Part shown: piece after piece, positions 18,344-29,033 of the stretch
Position numbering within the stretch: position 1 is the first letter of the stretch
How the letters are laid out: the number at the start of each line of letters is the position of its first letter
From: Ministeria vibrans ATCC 50519
Lineage: Eukaryota > Opisthokonta > Filasterea
Length of the DNA: 31,937 nucleotides
Assembly (NCBI GenBank): GCA_943704425.1
Contig: CALSCP010001633.1
Location: 1-31,937, forward strand
Direction of reading: 5' to 3'
The notes under the pieces: generated by a model
Databases searched by the model: none
Told to the model about the DNA's origin: nothing
What the model saw: the letters and a program-made list of their open reading frames with translations, nothing else
Position numbers and translations under genes: made by a program

Positions 18344-19336
18344 TTAGGCCTGAAATCGTGAATCGCCCGTTGAAAAGCGATTTGAAAGATCTCTTTGAGC
18401 GAGTTTGCTGCGCTCAATCTCGTTCACCTTGGGTCCAATGGACAGGTCGCGGTCGCGGTCCCACGCGCGATACGTCGACGCTCCCTCAGCCTTGTCGCGT
18501 GCCTTCTTGTCCGCAAGCTCCTTTGTGTGCTGCGCCAGAAGCGACTCGGTGCGCGCCGACGCATTGTACGCGTCCACCTGCGCCTCCAGGGCCCTTTGCT
18601 TCTTGCTTTTCTTCTTCTTTTGAACGTCTTTGGCCGCCTCAATCTCTTGCTTGGCTCGGTAGGCTGGATCCGACTCGCGTAGCTCTCGTTCACGTCGTGC
18701 CTCGGGCGACTCCGTCCACACACCTCGTTCGCCCATCTCCAGCGCCGCCTTACGAAAGGTCCGCGGTGCAAGCGCATCAATGCGACCCTCCTTTGGCAGC
18801 TCCAGCATCCATGTCTCTCGCTTCTTCTTGCCATCGTCCGCGTTGGCCAGACGTTCGCGCTCTCGCTCAATCATCGACTGCATTGCAGGATTGTAGTCGG
18901 CAAACGCGCGTTGCTCGTCTTCCGTCGGCGGCAACGGCCCCACGTCCTCGTGATCATACTCATCATCATCGTCGTCGTCATCGTCGTCGTCGTCGTCTTG
19001 CGGCGGGGGCAGTGCTGGGCCAAGAATCCGTCGCTTTTTGATCGGCTGTGCACTGTCGTCGTGATCTTTGGCGTTGTCGTCCTTGCCGTCGTCGTCCGAC
19101 CTTCGTCGCCGAAACCCAGGGGGTAATGCAGGTCCGGCAACCATGCTAGGGGGCAAGGAGGGAGCGGCGCCGGCTGGTTGCAAGTGAGGCGGGAGTGCTG
19201 GACCAGCAACTTGCGGGGGCAATGCAGGGCCCGCTGTGGGGCCAACGCTGCTCTGGGTGGCTGAAGATGATGGGTTGGGTGAACTCGAACGCGATCGGGG
19301 ACGAAAGCCCGGAGGAAGCGAAGGGCCAAAGCTCAT
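18344..19336 (-). CDS. GPALPP1: GPALPP motifs-containing protein (DUF3752)
   Basis: A 330-residue single-exon protein. The N-terminal 110 residues are disordered and carry several GPALPP/GPSLPP motifs, plus a basic IKKRR stretch and a 13-residue Asp run, suggesting nuclear location. The C-terminal half matches the DUF3752 region. KKRETWMLELPKE, then a PRTFRKAA block, a GVWTESPEARRERE block, a lysine-rich coiled segment and a final LSxRF region occur in the same order as in the animal protein. The biochemical function of the family is not established, and the acidic/basic layout suggests an RNA-processing or nuclear scaffold role (inference). It lies downstream of the giant receptor on the same strand and is convergent with the esterase (87 bp between stops). 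Confidence 0.92.
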   Translation of the reverse strand: MSFGPSLPPGFRPRSRSSSPNPSSSATQSSVGPTAGPALPPQVAGPALPPHLQPAGAAPSLPPSMVAGPALPPGFRRRRSDDDGKDDNAKDHDDSAQPIKKRRILGPALPPPQDDDDDDDDDDDDEYDHEDVGPLPPTEDEQRAFADYNPAMQSMIERERERLANADDGKKKRETWMLELPKEGRIDALAPRTFRKAALEMGERGVWTESPEARRERELRESDPAYRAKQEIEAAKDVQKKKKSKKQRALEAQVDAYNASARTESLLAQHTKELADKKARDKAEGASTYRAWDRDRDLSIGPKVNEIERSKLAQRDLSNRFSTGDSRFQA

Positions 19337-19540
19337 TTCAAAAAGTGTGAATAATAAGAATTATAAGACAAAATTATTATTAATACAATAGAGAATCGAG
19401 AGCTGTACTCAATGTCAAAACAAGACAATCATAAATATAATTATAATAATTATTAATGTTTAAAATATAATAATAATTATTACTGTTATTATTATTATGG
19501 TTGTGTATTAAGAGCAAACTAATGCAAAAAATAATTCTGG
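19337..19540. other. AT-rich intergenic region with AAT/ATT repeats
   Basis: It lies between GPALPP1 start and the giant receptor stop, both on the minus strand. Short AAT/TTA runs dominate (about 19435-19500). No gene or RNA is seen. Confidence 0.6.
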
Positions 19541-22500
19541 TTACAGGTGGACAGACAAATTGCGAGAGAGACGCGTCGGCTGGGTACCGGTGCCTGTGGA
19601 GGAAGGCGCAAGGTCGCCCAGCTGATCGACAGTGTCGTCTTCGTCGTACCCCGCGGTGTTCTCGGGGACAAAGAGAGGGTTCACCACGACGTCGTCGAGG
19701 CCGAGGTCGTTGGTGGTGCCCCCGCTGGGGTTGGACTGCGACAGCACGCCGAGAAAGTCGGCAGGTGACAAGTGCTCCTCCGTCGTGAAACTGCTGCTTC
19801 GCGACGGGTTCATGACCTCATTGTTGTTGAAGGAGTCGACGGGGAAGAACTCGTTGAGAATGTTGCGCGTCGCACGTTGCTTCTTCCATTGTACCACACC
19901 AAAGACAACGGCAATGAGCAGTACAATGACCACAACGCCCACAACGCCTCCAATGATGCCGATGCTCATGCCCCCGCTGTTGCCCTGGCTGCCCGTCGCC
20001 GTGGACGCCGCCGTGGCCGAGACAAACGTCATTGTCCCACCCACGGCCGCAACAATGCTTGCCTGTGCCGCCGTGACACTATCGGCCACAATGGTTCCCA
20101 TCACAGGCGCACTACCGTCGTTCTCGTTTACCACATACGTGACACGCACTCGCCCATTGGACAGCGCTACAATCGACAGGTATGTCACATCGGCACCCGA
20201 CACGGGCGTCGGCGCCGCCGCACGGCGACGCACCGACGCTGTCGTGTTGTCGCGGTACGTATTGACAGCGTTTGCAATGGCATCCGACAGTGCCGTCTCG
20301 TGGTCCATCACACCGTTTGTCGTCGCACTACCCAGAATCATCAGCACACTGTTGGTCGACTCTTCCGAAGTCGGCACAAACCCATTGCATGCGTCCACCG
20401 CATCCTCCACCAACGTGTAGCCAAAGACGCACTGGCTGCACTGCGAGTTACTCGCCGACGTACACGTCAGCTTCGTCGAGCGACAGTTGGCAATGGCGGT
20501 GCACGGTACACATACGCCTCCGCTTAGGAAGTAGCCCTGGCCACACGCCGCGCACACCGCGTCCGTCGTGCCTGCACACGTCGTGAGCGTCGTGCAGCCG
20601 GTGAAGTCGCTCAGAGTGCTGCACGCGGTGCATCCTAAAGCATCGCCGTAAAAGTTGGTCGCGCAGGTGCACGTGTATGCATGCACGCTGTCCGCACACG
20701 TGTTGGCTGCATCGCCACACGGCGACGACGCACACTCGTCAATGTCCACGGCGCAGTCAGAGCCGCCAAAGCCCTGCGCACACGTGCACGTAAATGACCC
20801 CACGGACTGGGTGCACGTCGCGCCGTTGGTGCACGGCGACGACGCACACTCGTCAATGTCTGTCTCGCATGTCACACCCGCATAGCCCGTCACACATGAA
20901 CACGTAAAGCTGTCAATGCCATCGGTGCACGCTGCTCCGTTTAAGCACGCACCGGATGCACACTCGTCCACGTCAGTCGCACAATCGTCGCCCATAAACC
21001 CAGACGCACACAAACACACGTGGCCATTGAGACCATCCACACAGGTGGCGCCGTTGGTGCAAGGACTCGACACACACTCGTCAATATCTGACTCACATGT
21101 CACGCCCGTCGTGCCGGCCACACACGCACACGAAAAAGCATTGGGAAGATCCAAACACGTTGCACCATTCTCGCATGGACTCGACACACACTCGTTCAGG
21201 TCGTCGGCGCACAACGTCCCGTCAAATCCACTGCCACACACACACGAAAAGCCGCCGGACCCGTCCACACAGGTGGCCGTGCCATGACACGGCGTCGAGG
21301 CACACTCGTCTACGTCCGTCTCGCATCGTGTGCCCGCGAAACCGGGCGCACAAGTACACGTGAACGTGTTGATAGCCTGCTGGCAGTTGGTCGCGCCGTT
21401 GGAGCACGGCGACGACGCACACTCGTCAATGTCCTCCTGGCATCGATCGCCCGTAAATCCTGGAAGACACGCACACGAGTAGGCATTGAGAGCATCGCCA
21501 CAGGTTGCTCCATTCAGGCACGGATTTGACGCACAGTCGTTGAAGTTGGTCTGGCACCGTGTGCCCTGGTAGCCAGCAACACACGCACACTGGTACGAGT
21601 TGATTCGGTCGAGGCAAGTGCCGCCATTTTGGCAAGGTGCCGAAACACACTCGTCAATGTTGTTTTTGCAGGTGAGGCCGGTGTAGCCGGCGACACACGT
21701 GCACGTGTAGCCTGCAAGGCTGTCCGTACAGGTGCCGCCAAATTCACAAGGATTCGACAGACATTCGTTGATTGCCGACTCGCACACGGTGCCGGTAAAT
21801 CCATCGGCACAGGTGCACGTGAAGCCGTTGGTCACGTCGGCACAGGTGGCGCCGTTGGAGCACGGAGAAGAGGCACACTCGTCGACGTTGCTCGTACATG
21901 TTGGATCGAACAGACCGGCAGGACATTCGCAACTAAAGGCGTCAACCAAGTCGGTACAGGTGCCACCGCCGGCACACGGGTTAGGCGCACAATCGTCAAT
22001 GTTTGTCTCGCACAAGGTGCCGGTGAAACCGGCGACACAGACACACGAGTAGGACGCAACCTCGTCGTTGCAAACAGCCCCATTCTGGCACGGCGTGCTC
22101 GCACACTCGTTGACGTTGACAGCACACGTGTCGCCCACATAGCCAGCGGCACAGTCGCACGTAAACTTGTCAATGCCGTCGTTGCATGTGCCGCCATTGT
22201 CGCACGGCGACGAGGCGCACTCGTCAAGCTCCGAGGCACAGTCGGAGCCGGTAAAGCCGCTGGGACACAGGCACGAGTACACGTTGGGCAACACGCCCAC
22301 AGTAAGCGTACCCGTCATGGTGGTGGGGTGCACCGTGCACTGGAAGGTGACCGATCCAAGCGCGGTGACCCGCTGCTCAAAAACGCCACCCGACGGCGAC
22401 ATGAAGCCCGAGTCAAACGACTGTGTACTGCCCGCCGTCGTTGTGACAGTGTGCGTCGCGCCATCGGTGGCAGTCCAGCGCACAAGGTCGCCCTGGTGCA

Positions 22501-25500
22501 CTTGCACTGACAGGGGGAAAGGACCGCACGCGAGACACCAGTTGATGTTGCGCACAGTGGGCACCGATTGCACACACATGCCGCCGTTGGTGCACGGCGA
22601 CGAGGCACACTCGTCAATGTCCGACTCACAGAGCACGCCCGTGTAGCCAGACACGCATGCACACGTGTACCCATTGATACCATCGGTGCACTCGGCACCA
22701 TTGAGACACGGCTGCGGCGCGCACTCGTCGATGTTCGTCTCGCACCCAACGCCAACAAACCCGGTGACACACTGACAAGCATACCCGTCGATCTGATCAA
22801 GACAGGTGGCGCCATTCGCACACGGCGACGAAGCACACTCGTCAATGTTCACCTGGCAGTTGGTACCCGTAAAGCCCGCCTTGCACTCGCACGTGTACAC
22901 GTCGGGAGCACGCACCCCTACTTCGAGCTTGCCCACCATAAATGGATGCAGAGAGCACTTGTAGTCGATAGCACCGGCCGCCGATAGTGTCTGCTCGTAG
23001 ACGCTGCCTGGTGGAAGCTCGCCCGAGTCAAAGCTCATAGCCCCGCCCGCCAAGGTAGTCACCGTGTGCGAAGACGAGTCGGTGAAGTCCCAACGCACCG
23101 TGTCACCCAGAGTGAGACCCGCCGTTGTCACGGGAAACGACCCGCACGCCAGACACCAGGGCACGGTGACCGTGTGTCGCGTGCCCTCCTGACACGTACC
23201 GCCATTTTGGCATGGATTCGACGCACACTCGTTAATGTCCGTCAAGCACTGGCGGTCGGTGTAGCCGGCAACACACTCGCACGAGTACGAGCCAATAATC
23301 TGTGTGCAAGTGCCACCATTTGCGCATGGATTCGAAGCACACTCGTCGATGTCACTTGCACAGTGCACACCGGTAAAGCCTGTCACACACATGCATGTGT
23401 AGCCCGCCACAACGTCGTTGCAAGTGGCACCGTTGGTGCACGGGCTCGATGCACACTCGTCCGTGTCGGTCTGGCAAGTGACACCATGCCACCCCGTGAC
23501 GCACTCGCACACAAAACTCGCCACCCCATCGTGGCACGTTCCAGCGTTAAGACAAGGCGGCGGACTGCACTCGTCAACGTTGGTTTCACAACGGACACCA
23601 GTGAAGCCGGATGGACAGGCGCACTCAAAGGAAAAAGCGCCATCGGCACAGGTGCCGCCATTGCTGCAGGGAGAGGAGTCACACTCGTCTTCGTTCGTGT
23701 CACACTGAACCCCCGAGAAACCCGCCGCGCAAATGCACGAGAACTTGTTGACCCCGTCCACACAGGTGGCACCGTTGCTGCATGGCGACGAGTCGCACTC
23801 GGGGATGTTCGTTTCGCAGACGACACCCGTGTACCCGGCAACACACACACACACGTAGCTGGCAAGACCGTCGAGACACGTCGCGCCGTTGTTGCACGGA
23901 GTGGAACTGCACTCGTCAATGTTCGTTTGGCAATGAGTACCGGTAAAACCGGCGGCGCAGGTACAGGTGAACGAGTCAATGCCATTGAAGCAAGTGGCAC
24001 CATTGCTGCACGGCGACGAAATGCACTCGTCAATTTCAACGCAAGTCGGCATGGAGCGAGACCAGACGGCAACCTGCCGCACTGCACTCACGACGTTGCG
24101 CGAGCGCTCAAACGGCTGGCAGGTTGAGCTGCTCGCACCGACCAACTCGTAGCCGGCGTCGCAGGTGAACTGGCACTCGCTTCCCACGGCAATGCCCGAC
24201 GTGCAGCTCACTGCACCATTGGGTGGTGCCGAGAGTGGCACGGTACAGCTGTGCTTGTCGGCACAGCAGCGCACGGCGGCCGTTGTGGTCCACGCCGAGC
24301 AGGTCAGCGGGAAACTGCCAATTTGCGAGGCGACCCCGGCCAGGCGGTAAAACATGTTGGTGCCACAGCTCGTTTGAGTCCATATCGACGCGGAGTCATA
24401 ACTGCAGCCTGTGCCCGCAGCCACATTATCTTGAACCTCCTGAAGCGTACACAATCGCGCGCCAACATCGAGGCACGCGGAACGAGCACTCGTCCATGTA
24501 GCAGCACTGGGAAAGCACACGGAGGCGCTTTCGTCGGCGAGAACAAAGGACTCGGCTTCGGCACACTGATCGGGCGAGGTTGGCTGCTTAAACTCAAAGT
24601 TGATGGCGGTGCAGGACGAGACGGAAACGGGTCCGTCGGCACAGCAACGGACGCGCGCGACGGCAGTCGATTGACCCGGCGTGCACAAGGGCGTGCCGGA
24701 GCCGGCTGTACTAAGTGTGTAGTAGCCCGAGGCGCACGAGGTCGAGGACCAGGTGACCGTGTTGCCACAGCTGCTCGCGTCGTCCGCTTCGCCGTTGGCA
24801 AGCTCGTGAATGGTGCACAATCGTGCTCCTAACGCACTGCAGGCAGTCTCGGCGGCGGTGTGGGTGACAAAGTTGGTATAGCACGTGCCACCGGTGTCCT
24901 TGCCCAAAGCGCACACACGGTGAGCACCAGGCCCGCTCCCGACGCCCAGGACGTCGCACTGTTTCGCGGAGGGTACAGGAAAGGCACCGAGGGTTGTCGG
25001 ACCCGACGCCATCGAGCCAGTCACCAGAGGCACGCACTCGGTGGTACCACTCCATGCGGCAGTGGCACGAACAGTCTTGCGATAGGCCTGCTCGGTTTGA
25101 GCGACGCATGAGACTGTCTCGTCGCCCAACAGGTAGTAGCCATTGTCGCACACTGTGGTACATGCCGAGTCGGTGTTCGCCGAGTTGCTGCAATATACAC
25201 TGCCATGCGCAACAACAGGCACCGCCTTGCAGGCGGTCACGTCGCCACAACACCGTACGTTGGTCGTGGACGTCTCGGCAACGCAAGAGGTGGCACACAG
25301 AGAAGGATTGCCACATTCGCTGCTGCGCTTTCCAGCAGCGCACATGGTTGACGTAAAAATAGAGGTAGAGTCATAATTGCACCCGGTGCCGCGCGTGGCC
25401 GAGTTGGTCATCTCTTCCAAGGTACACACACGTCCACCGACTCCTTCGCAGATGGAGGTTGCCTGTGCAAACGTCTTGGCTGCTTGACATGCGAAATTGA

Positions 25501-28500
25501 CGTTGTCCGACTCGCCACACAGAGTTGTCTTGACCCACGAAGGTCCATTGACGGGCGTGGTAAATGCCAGGGCGGGGCCGCACGAGACTGGACTCACTTC
25601 AAAGTAGCTACAGCACACCGTGGTCACGGTAGTGTCGAGTGGTGAGGAGCACTCGAGCGGAGTGGTGCCCAAGTTTGCCGTGTTGCCCGCCGCCGTGTAG
25701 TAGCCGGAAGAGCCGTCCGCGTTGAAGCACGTCGTCTGCGACCACACGCGCTTTGTGTCAACAGCACACGATGTGGCGCTCTTGGCTTCGTCGCCGAGAA
25801 TCTCGCCAATGGTGCAAAGGCGTGCTCCCAGATTGGAGCAGGTTTGTGCAGCGTCGCTGTGTAGCTGCGTGCCAAGGCACGATGTCAGCATGTCCGTGCT
25901 ACTTGCACAAATGCCCCTGGAGCCCGCTCCCGATAGGTAATTGGTACCAATGTTGGCACAGGACTTGGTTGTCGCCAATTTGTGCACGATCAGCACGCAT
26001 TCTGGTACTCCAGCGGTCCAGCGACCCCAGCGTTGCGTGGAGGCACGCTCGAGGGCCGTCATGGTGCCACACTTGGTCGAGGGGTCACCGACGAGGCGGT
26101 AGCCGGCGTCGCAGGTGAAGGTACAGACCGAGCCAATGGTGGTACTGGATGTGCACGAGACGGAGCCATGTGCGGGGGCGAGTGGAGTGAAGTAGCAGCG
26201 CGCCTTGTCGGCGCAGCAGCGGATAGCATTGGCGGAAGTCTTGGGGGAGCACGTGGTGGGAGCCGATGTGGTAGGGGAACCATTGCCACGCATGGTCCAG
26301 GTCGAGCTACCGCCTACGTCGCAGGTAGTGGAGGAAGTAATGATACTGTTGTCAAAGCTGCAGCCGGTGCCGCTCGTGATCAAGCCCGTCAACGACTCAG
26401 TTTTCGTACACAGCCGGGCGCCACGGCTCTCACAGGTTGACTCGTACGTTGCATAGTTGGCGCCGCTGACACAAGGTTCGGATTCGCCACAGAAGACATC
26501 CCAAGGTGCGGGCCTGACGAGCCAATTTTCGGCGGTGAGTGGTGAAACGCCACAGGCACTTGTAGAGATGACATCGTTGGCACAACAGCGCACGTGAAGG
26601 AGCGTGGATGCGGTGGGGGGCGTACACTCAAGGGGGTTGTCGCCCATGCCATTCGCGGCACCCGCAAGCGTGTAGTAGCCGTTGACACCGTCACGCACAC
26701 ACGGCGTCTGTGTCCAAATCCGGGCGGTGTCGTGGCCGCAGCCGGATGCTCCGGGGATTCCTCCCTCCACTTCGGTAACGGTGCACAGACGCATACTGTT
26801 TGCTTGGCACAGATGGTGGGCCTCACGCAGCGTCACGCCCGGGGTAGCACCGTTTGTGGAGATGCCGTTGATGCAGTTGGCATTGCTTTGGTCACTTGTG
26901 TAGAGAGGGGGCTTCTGGCTCGCTCCACACGTTTGCGTGACGCCAACACTGGAAAGACCCAGGGCGGGACAGGACAGCTTGGAGCGAACAATGTAGTCGT
27001 CGGCCTTGCCATCTTCGGCACAACAGCGGTAGAAGAGCTTGCTGTCGCGCGAAGTGCATGCAAGCGCGTTACCCGAGTTGATCGACTTGGTGAGAACACC
27101 AGAGCCGCCGTTGGGGAGCTTGCACGGCGTCGAGCTCCAGAGACGCTCGTAGTCGTAGCCGCAGCCAGTGCCCGTTGTTTCGCCCACGTTGATTTCGCCA
27201 ATGGTACACATACGAGCTCCAACGCTGCGGCACGTGTGCGAGGCAGTCACGTAGTTCTGCATATTGGGCGGGCCGAAACTGGCGACATTGTCTACCGTCC
27301 CGCTCAGGTAGGTGCCGGCAAAACACTTTCCATTTGCAAATAGAGGCGAGCTGCAAATGGTAGCTGCGTTGTCGGTGCTAGTGTACGTGTCTAGAGTCCA
27401 GCCAAGGGCGGTGCACGATTTGGCAGACCAGGCGAGAGTAGCCGTGAGCGGCTTGACGATGGTGTTGCAGCAGCGGACACTTGCAGTCGAAGATGTGGCC
27501 GGGGTACACTGGCGAGGCACGGTGGCCAAGTTGGACGCTCTGCCTGACTGAGTCCAGAGTGAGATGGTACCGTCGACAGCGACGTCGCACACGGAGCTGG
27601 ACCAGATGCGCCTGTTGTCGTAGGTAAGGCAGCCGCCGTTGACGGAGGCCGCCTCGTCATTGGCAATTTCGGTGATGGTGCAGACACGACCGCCAGCTTC
27701 GCGGCACTCGTCGTTGGCCACGTCAAAGGTCACATCAGCCGTGCCACACTCCTTCATGACACACGTGCTATGACTGGTGCTGGAAGTGTCCCAGCCCGTT
27801 CCCAGCGACGAGCAGTGGTTGGGTGTGACGTAGGTGGCGGTGTCGGCGCAACAGCGAATACCGCCAGCGCCAAAAGAGGTGGGAGTACACGTGCCGAGAC
27901 CGGAACCTCCGCCGCCGAGCGTGAGCATCGCCTTGGTGGGAAGACCGGTCGACGAAGACTCACACACCGTTTCAGACCAGACGCCACGCGAGTCGAGGCC
28001 ACAATCGGCCGAGGCCGCCTCGCCATTGTCAAGTTCTTCAGATGTGCACAGGCGTGCGCCGATTGAGGCACACGCTGCCATGGCGTCCGAGTGGCTTCCC
28101 ACACCGAAGCAACGTGATGAATTTGGCGCGAGTGACGAGCCGCAAACATTTGGGAATCCTCCGTGAGAATTCCAGCCCAGTTCCGCACAGGTCTGATCGC
28201 TCGAAAGGGGTCCCACTGTCTCGTTGTAGAAGTACTGGGACTCCGTTGCTTGCGCGGGGACCGAGCGACGCGACATTTTTAGAACAACAGCTTCTTGGGC
28301 ACGCCCTTCGCGAACAAGGACGAGGCGAGCGTCGCGATCAAGACGAATGGGGTGATGTTGAGACAGCTCGACGCATGAGCGTGCGACGGAGGTCGGCGAT
28401 GAAGACATGTCGGCGAAGTGAGCAACCGCAAGAATCTCACTAGATGCTGCTGATGATATCCAAAGGGAGTTACCGTGAATGCGCACGGGACCGACATGCT

Positions 28501-28651
28501 GCGCAGACGATTGGGACTTGATGTAGACATGGGAGGCTGACAAGTGTGCGTGTGGCAGGTCGCACGGACCCCGCATCGCATCTGCGGTTTTGGTGCTCAA
28601 AAGCAAACACTCTGCGAACATGACTAGAAACATGCCGAGGGTCGCTCGCAT
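19541..28651 (-). CDS. Giant EGF/CCP cell-surface receptor with novel Cys-rich repeats and nested cupredoxins
   Basis: A 3036-residue single-exon protein. A signal peptide (about 1-25) precedes nine copies (about 150-1470) of an unnamed about 140-residue Cys-rich domain marked by GARLCTxxE, then CxxDxxxIWSxTxC, then VRCCAD. Three CCP/sushi modules are interleaved in the pattern 5-CCP-2-CCP-2-CCP. Next come 25 EGF modules (about 1537-2670), most starting DIDEC and so probably calcium-binding. A Cys-rich linker resembling TNF-receptor repeats follows, then a juxtamembrane domain of about 140 residues with an RRR site, one TM helix (about 2862-2885) and a 150-residue tail. EGF modules 8 and 11 each contain an inserted cupredoxin. 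The layout recalls Notch, Crumbs or protist adhesion proteins, but no specific orthology can be claimed. It is probably an adhesion, prey-capture or signalling receptor. The lack of introns in 9.1 kb is odd for this genome. Confidence 0.92.
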   Translation of the reverse strand: MRATLGMFLVMFAECLLLSTKTADAMRGPCDLPHAHLSASHVYIKSQSSAQHVGPVRIHGNSLWISSAASSEILAVAHFADMSSSPTSVARSCVELSQHHPIRLDRDARLVLVREGRAQEAVVLKMSRRSVPAQATESQYFYNETVGPLSSDQTCAELGWNSHGGFPNVCGSSLAPNSSRCFGVGSHSDAMAACASIGARLCTSEELDNGEAASADCGLDSRGVWSETVCESSSTGLPTKAMLTLGGGGSGLGTCTPTSFGAGGIRCCADTATYVTPNHCSSLGTGWDTSSTSHSTCVMKECGTADVTFDVANDECREAGGRVCTITEIANDEAASVNGGCLTYDNRRIWSSSVCDVAVDGTISLWTQSGRASNLATVPRQCTPATSSTASVRCCNTIVKPLTATLAWSAKSCTALGWTLDTYTSTDNAATICSSPLFANGKCFAGTYLSGTVDNVASFGPPNMQNYVTASHTCRSVGARMCTIGEINVGETTGTGCGYDYERLWSSTPCKLPNGGSGVLTKSINSGNALACTSRDSKLFYRCCAEDGKADDYIVRSKLSCPALGLSSVGVTQTCGASQKPPLYTSDQSNANCINGISTNGATPGVTLREAHHLCQANSMRLCTVTEVEGGIPGASGCGHDTARIWTQTPCVRDGVNGYYTLAGAANGMGDNPLECTPPTASTLLHVRCCANDVISTSACGVSPLTAENWLVRPAPWDVFCGESEPCVSGANYATYESTCESRGARLCTKTESLTGLITSGTGCSFDNSIITSSTTCDVGGSSTWTMRGNGSPTTSAPTTCSPKTSANAIRCCADKARCYFTPLAPAHGSVSCTSSTTIGSVCTFTCDAGYRLVGDPSTKCGTMTALERASTQRWGRWTAGVPECVLIVHKLATTKSCANIGTNYLSGAGSRGICASSTDMLTSCLGTQLHSDAAQTCSNLGARLCTIGEILGDEAKSATSCAVDTKRVWSQTTCFNADGSSGYYTAAGNTANLGTTPLECSSPLDTTVTTVCCSYFEVSPVSCGPALAFTTPVNGPSWVKTTLCGESDNVNFACQAAKTFAQATSICEGVGGRVCTLEEMTNSATRGTGCNYDSTSIFTSTMCAAGKRSSECGNPSLCATSCVAETSTTNVRCCGDVTACKAVPVVAHGSVYCSNSANTDSACTTVCDNGYYLLGDETVSCVAQTEQAYRKTVRATAAWSGTTECVPLVTGSMASGPTTLGAFPVPSAKQCDVLGVGSGPGAHRVCALGKDTGGTCYTNFVTHTAAETACSALGARLCTIHELANGEADDASSCGNTVTWSSTSCASGYYTLSTAGSGTPLCTPGQSTAVARVRCCADGPVSVSSCTAINFEFKQPTSPDQCAEAESFVLADESASVCFPSAATWTSARSACLDVGARLCTLQEVQDNVAAGTGCSYDSASIWTQTSCGTNMFYRLAGVASQIGSFPLTCSAWTTTAAVRCCADKHSCTVPLSAPPNGAVSCTSGIAVGSECQFTCDAGYELVGASSSTCQPFERSRNVVSAVRQVAVWSRSMPTCVEIDECISSPCSNGATCFNGIDSFTCTCAAGFTGTHCQTNIDECSSTPCNNGATCLDGLASYVCVCVAGYTGVVCETNIPECDSSPCSNGATCVDGVNKFSCICAAGFSGVQCDTNEDECDSSPCSNGGTCADGAFSFECACPSGFTGVRCETNVDECSPPPCLNAGTCHDGVASFVCECVTGWHGVTCQTDTDECASSPCTNGATCNDVVAGYTCMCVTGFTGVHCASDIDECASNPCANGGTCTQIIGSYSCECVAGYTDRQCLTDINECASNPCQNGGTCQEGTRHTVTVPWCLACGSFPVTTAGLTLGDTVRWDFTDSSSHTVTTLAGGAMSFDSGELPPGSVYEQTLSAAGAIDYKCSLHPFMVGKLEVGVRAPDVYTCECKAGFTGTNCQVNIDECASSPCANGATCLDQIDGYACQCVTGFVGVGCETNIDECAPQPCLNGAECTDGINGYTCACVSGYTGVLCESDIDECASSPCTNGGMCVQSVPTVRNINWCLACGPFPLSVQVHQGDLVRWTATDGATHTVTTTAGSTQSFDSGFMSPSGGVFEQRVTALGSVTFQCTVHPTTMTGTLTVGVLPNVYSCLCPSGFTGSDCASELDECASSPCDNGGTCNDGIDKFTCDCAAGYVGDTCAVNVNECASTPCQNGAVCNDEVASYSCVCVAGFTGTLCETNIDDCAPNPCAGGGTCTDLVDAFSCECPAGLFDPTCTSNVDECASSPCSNGATCADVTNGFTCTCADGFTGTVCESAINECLSNPCEFGGTCTDSLAGYTCTCVAGYTGLTCKNNIDECVSAPCQNGGTCLDRINSYQCACVAGYQGTRCQTNFNDCASNPCLNGATCGDALNAYSCACLPGFTGDRCQEDIDECASSPCSNGATNCQQAINTFTCTCAPGFAGTRCETDVDECASTPCHGTATCVDGSGGFSCVCGSGFDGTLCADDLNECVSSPCENGATCLDLPNAFSCACVAGTTGVTCESDIDECVSSPCTNGATCVDGLNGHVCLCASGFMGDDCATDVDECASGACLNGAACTDGIDSFTCSCVTGYAGVTCETDIDECASSPCTNGATCTQSVGSFTCTCAQGFGGSDCAVDIDECASSPCGDAANTCADSVHAYTCTCATNFYGDALGCTACSTLSDFTGCTTLTTCAGTTDAVCAACGQGYFLSGGVCVPCTAIANCRSTKLTCTSASNSQCSQCVFGYTLVEDAVDACNGFVPTSEESTNSVLMILGSATTNGVMDHETALSDAIANAVNTYRDNTTASVRRRAAAPTPVSGADVTYLSIVALSNGRVRVTYVVNENDGSAPVMGTIVADSVTAAQASIVAAVGGTMTFVSATAASTATGSQGNSGGMSIGIIGGVVGVVVIVLLIAVVFGVVQWKKQRATRNILNEFFPVDSFNNNEVMNPSRSSSFTTEEHLSPADFLGVLSQSNPSGGTTNDLGLDDVVVNPLFVPENTAGYDEDDTVDQLGDLAPSSTGTGTQPTRLSRNLSVHL
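22291..22553 (-). other. Cupredoxin domain 2, nested in EGF module 11
   Basis: Residues about 2033-2120 of the receptor. It starts [12 protein letters not shown], has GATHTV supplying a His ligand, and ends CTVHPTTM, supplying Cys, His and Met. These are the four ligands of a type 1 copper site in plastocyanin order. It lies between the third and fourth Cys of an EGF module, which resumes with VYSCLC. Confidence 0.75.
22911..23175 (-). other. Cupredoxin domain 1, nested in EGF module 8
   Basis: Residues about 1826-1914 of the receptor. It contains [27 protein letters not shown] and YKCSLHPFM, again the His...Cys-x-x-His...Met set of a plastocyanin-like copper site. The EGF module resumes with VYTCEC. 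The paired Cys in WCLACG is shared by both copies and may form an extra disulfide. Confidence 0.78.
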
Positions 28652-29033
28652 CGCCGGTGTGGTGTTGAGTGCACGCTAATTAGAATATCGGGAGGGAGAT
28701 GGAGATAAAAAAGACGGCGGTTTGACGGCGTTTCGGTGACAAGTGAAGCAGACAAAAAAAAATATGTTTTGTAGATTCGAAAAGGAAACGGAAGAATTAA
28801 TTATTTTGTGGTTTTTGGTTACTAAAAAAATTGACAATTGTCAAGGGCGTGCACTGTTAAGGTGAGTGACGAGTCACGAGTGTCGCTGTCTGTCGCACAG
28901 TAAGTCAGTAACGGGTCTGTCTGAGTAACCTGATCAAGGTTGACTTGACTGAATAATGACTTTCAATTCGACGGCCGGGTGAGTCAATCACTTATTCATT
29001 TTGTGTGTGTGTGTGATTTGATTAGAATTCTCA
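28652..29033. promoter_or_regulatory. Divergent upstream region of the giant receptor and ODR-4
   Basis: These 382 bases lie between two divergent start codons. They hold short A/T runs and direct GTGAGTGACGAGTCACGAGTG-like partial repeats near 28861-28881. No standard box is convincing. Confidence 0.45.

Noticed and set aside
20200-24150. Long plus-strand frames opposite the EGF array (up to 353 codons)
   Set aside because: They mirror the Cys-rich repeat on the other strand and resemble no known family.
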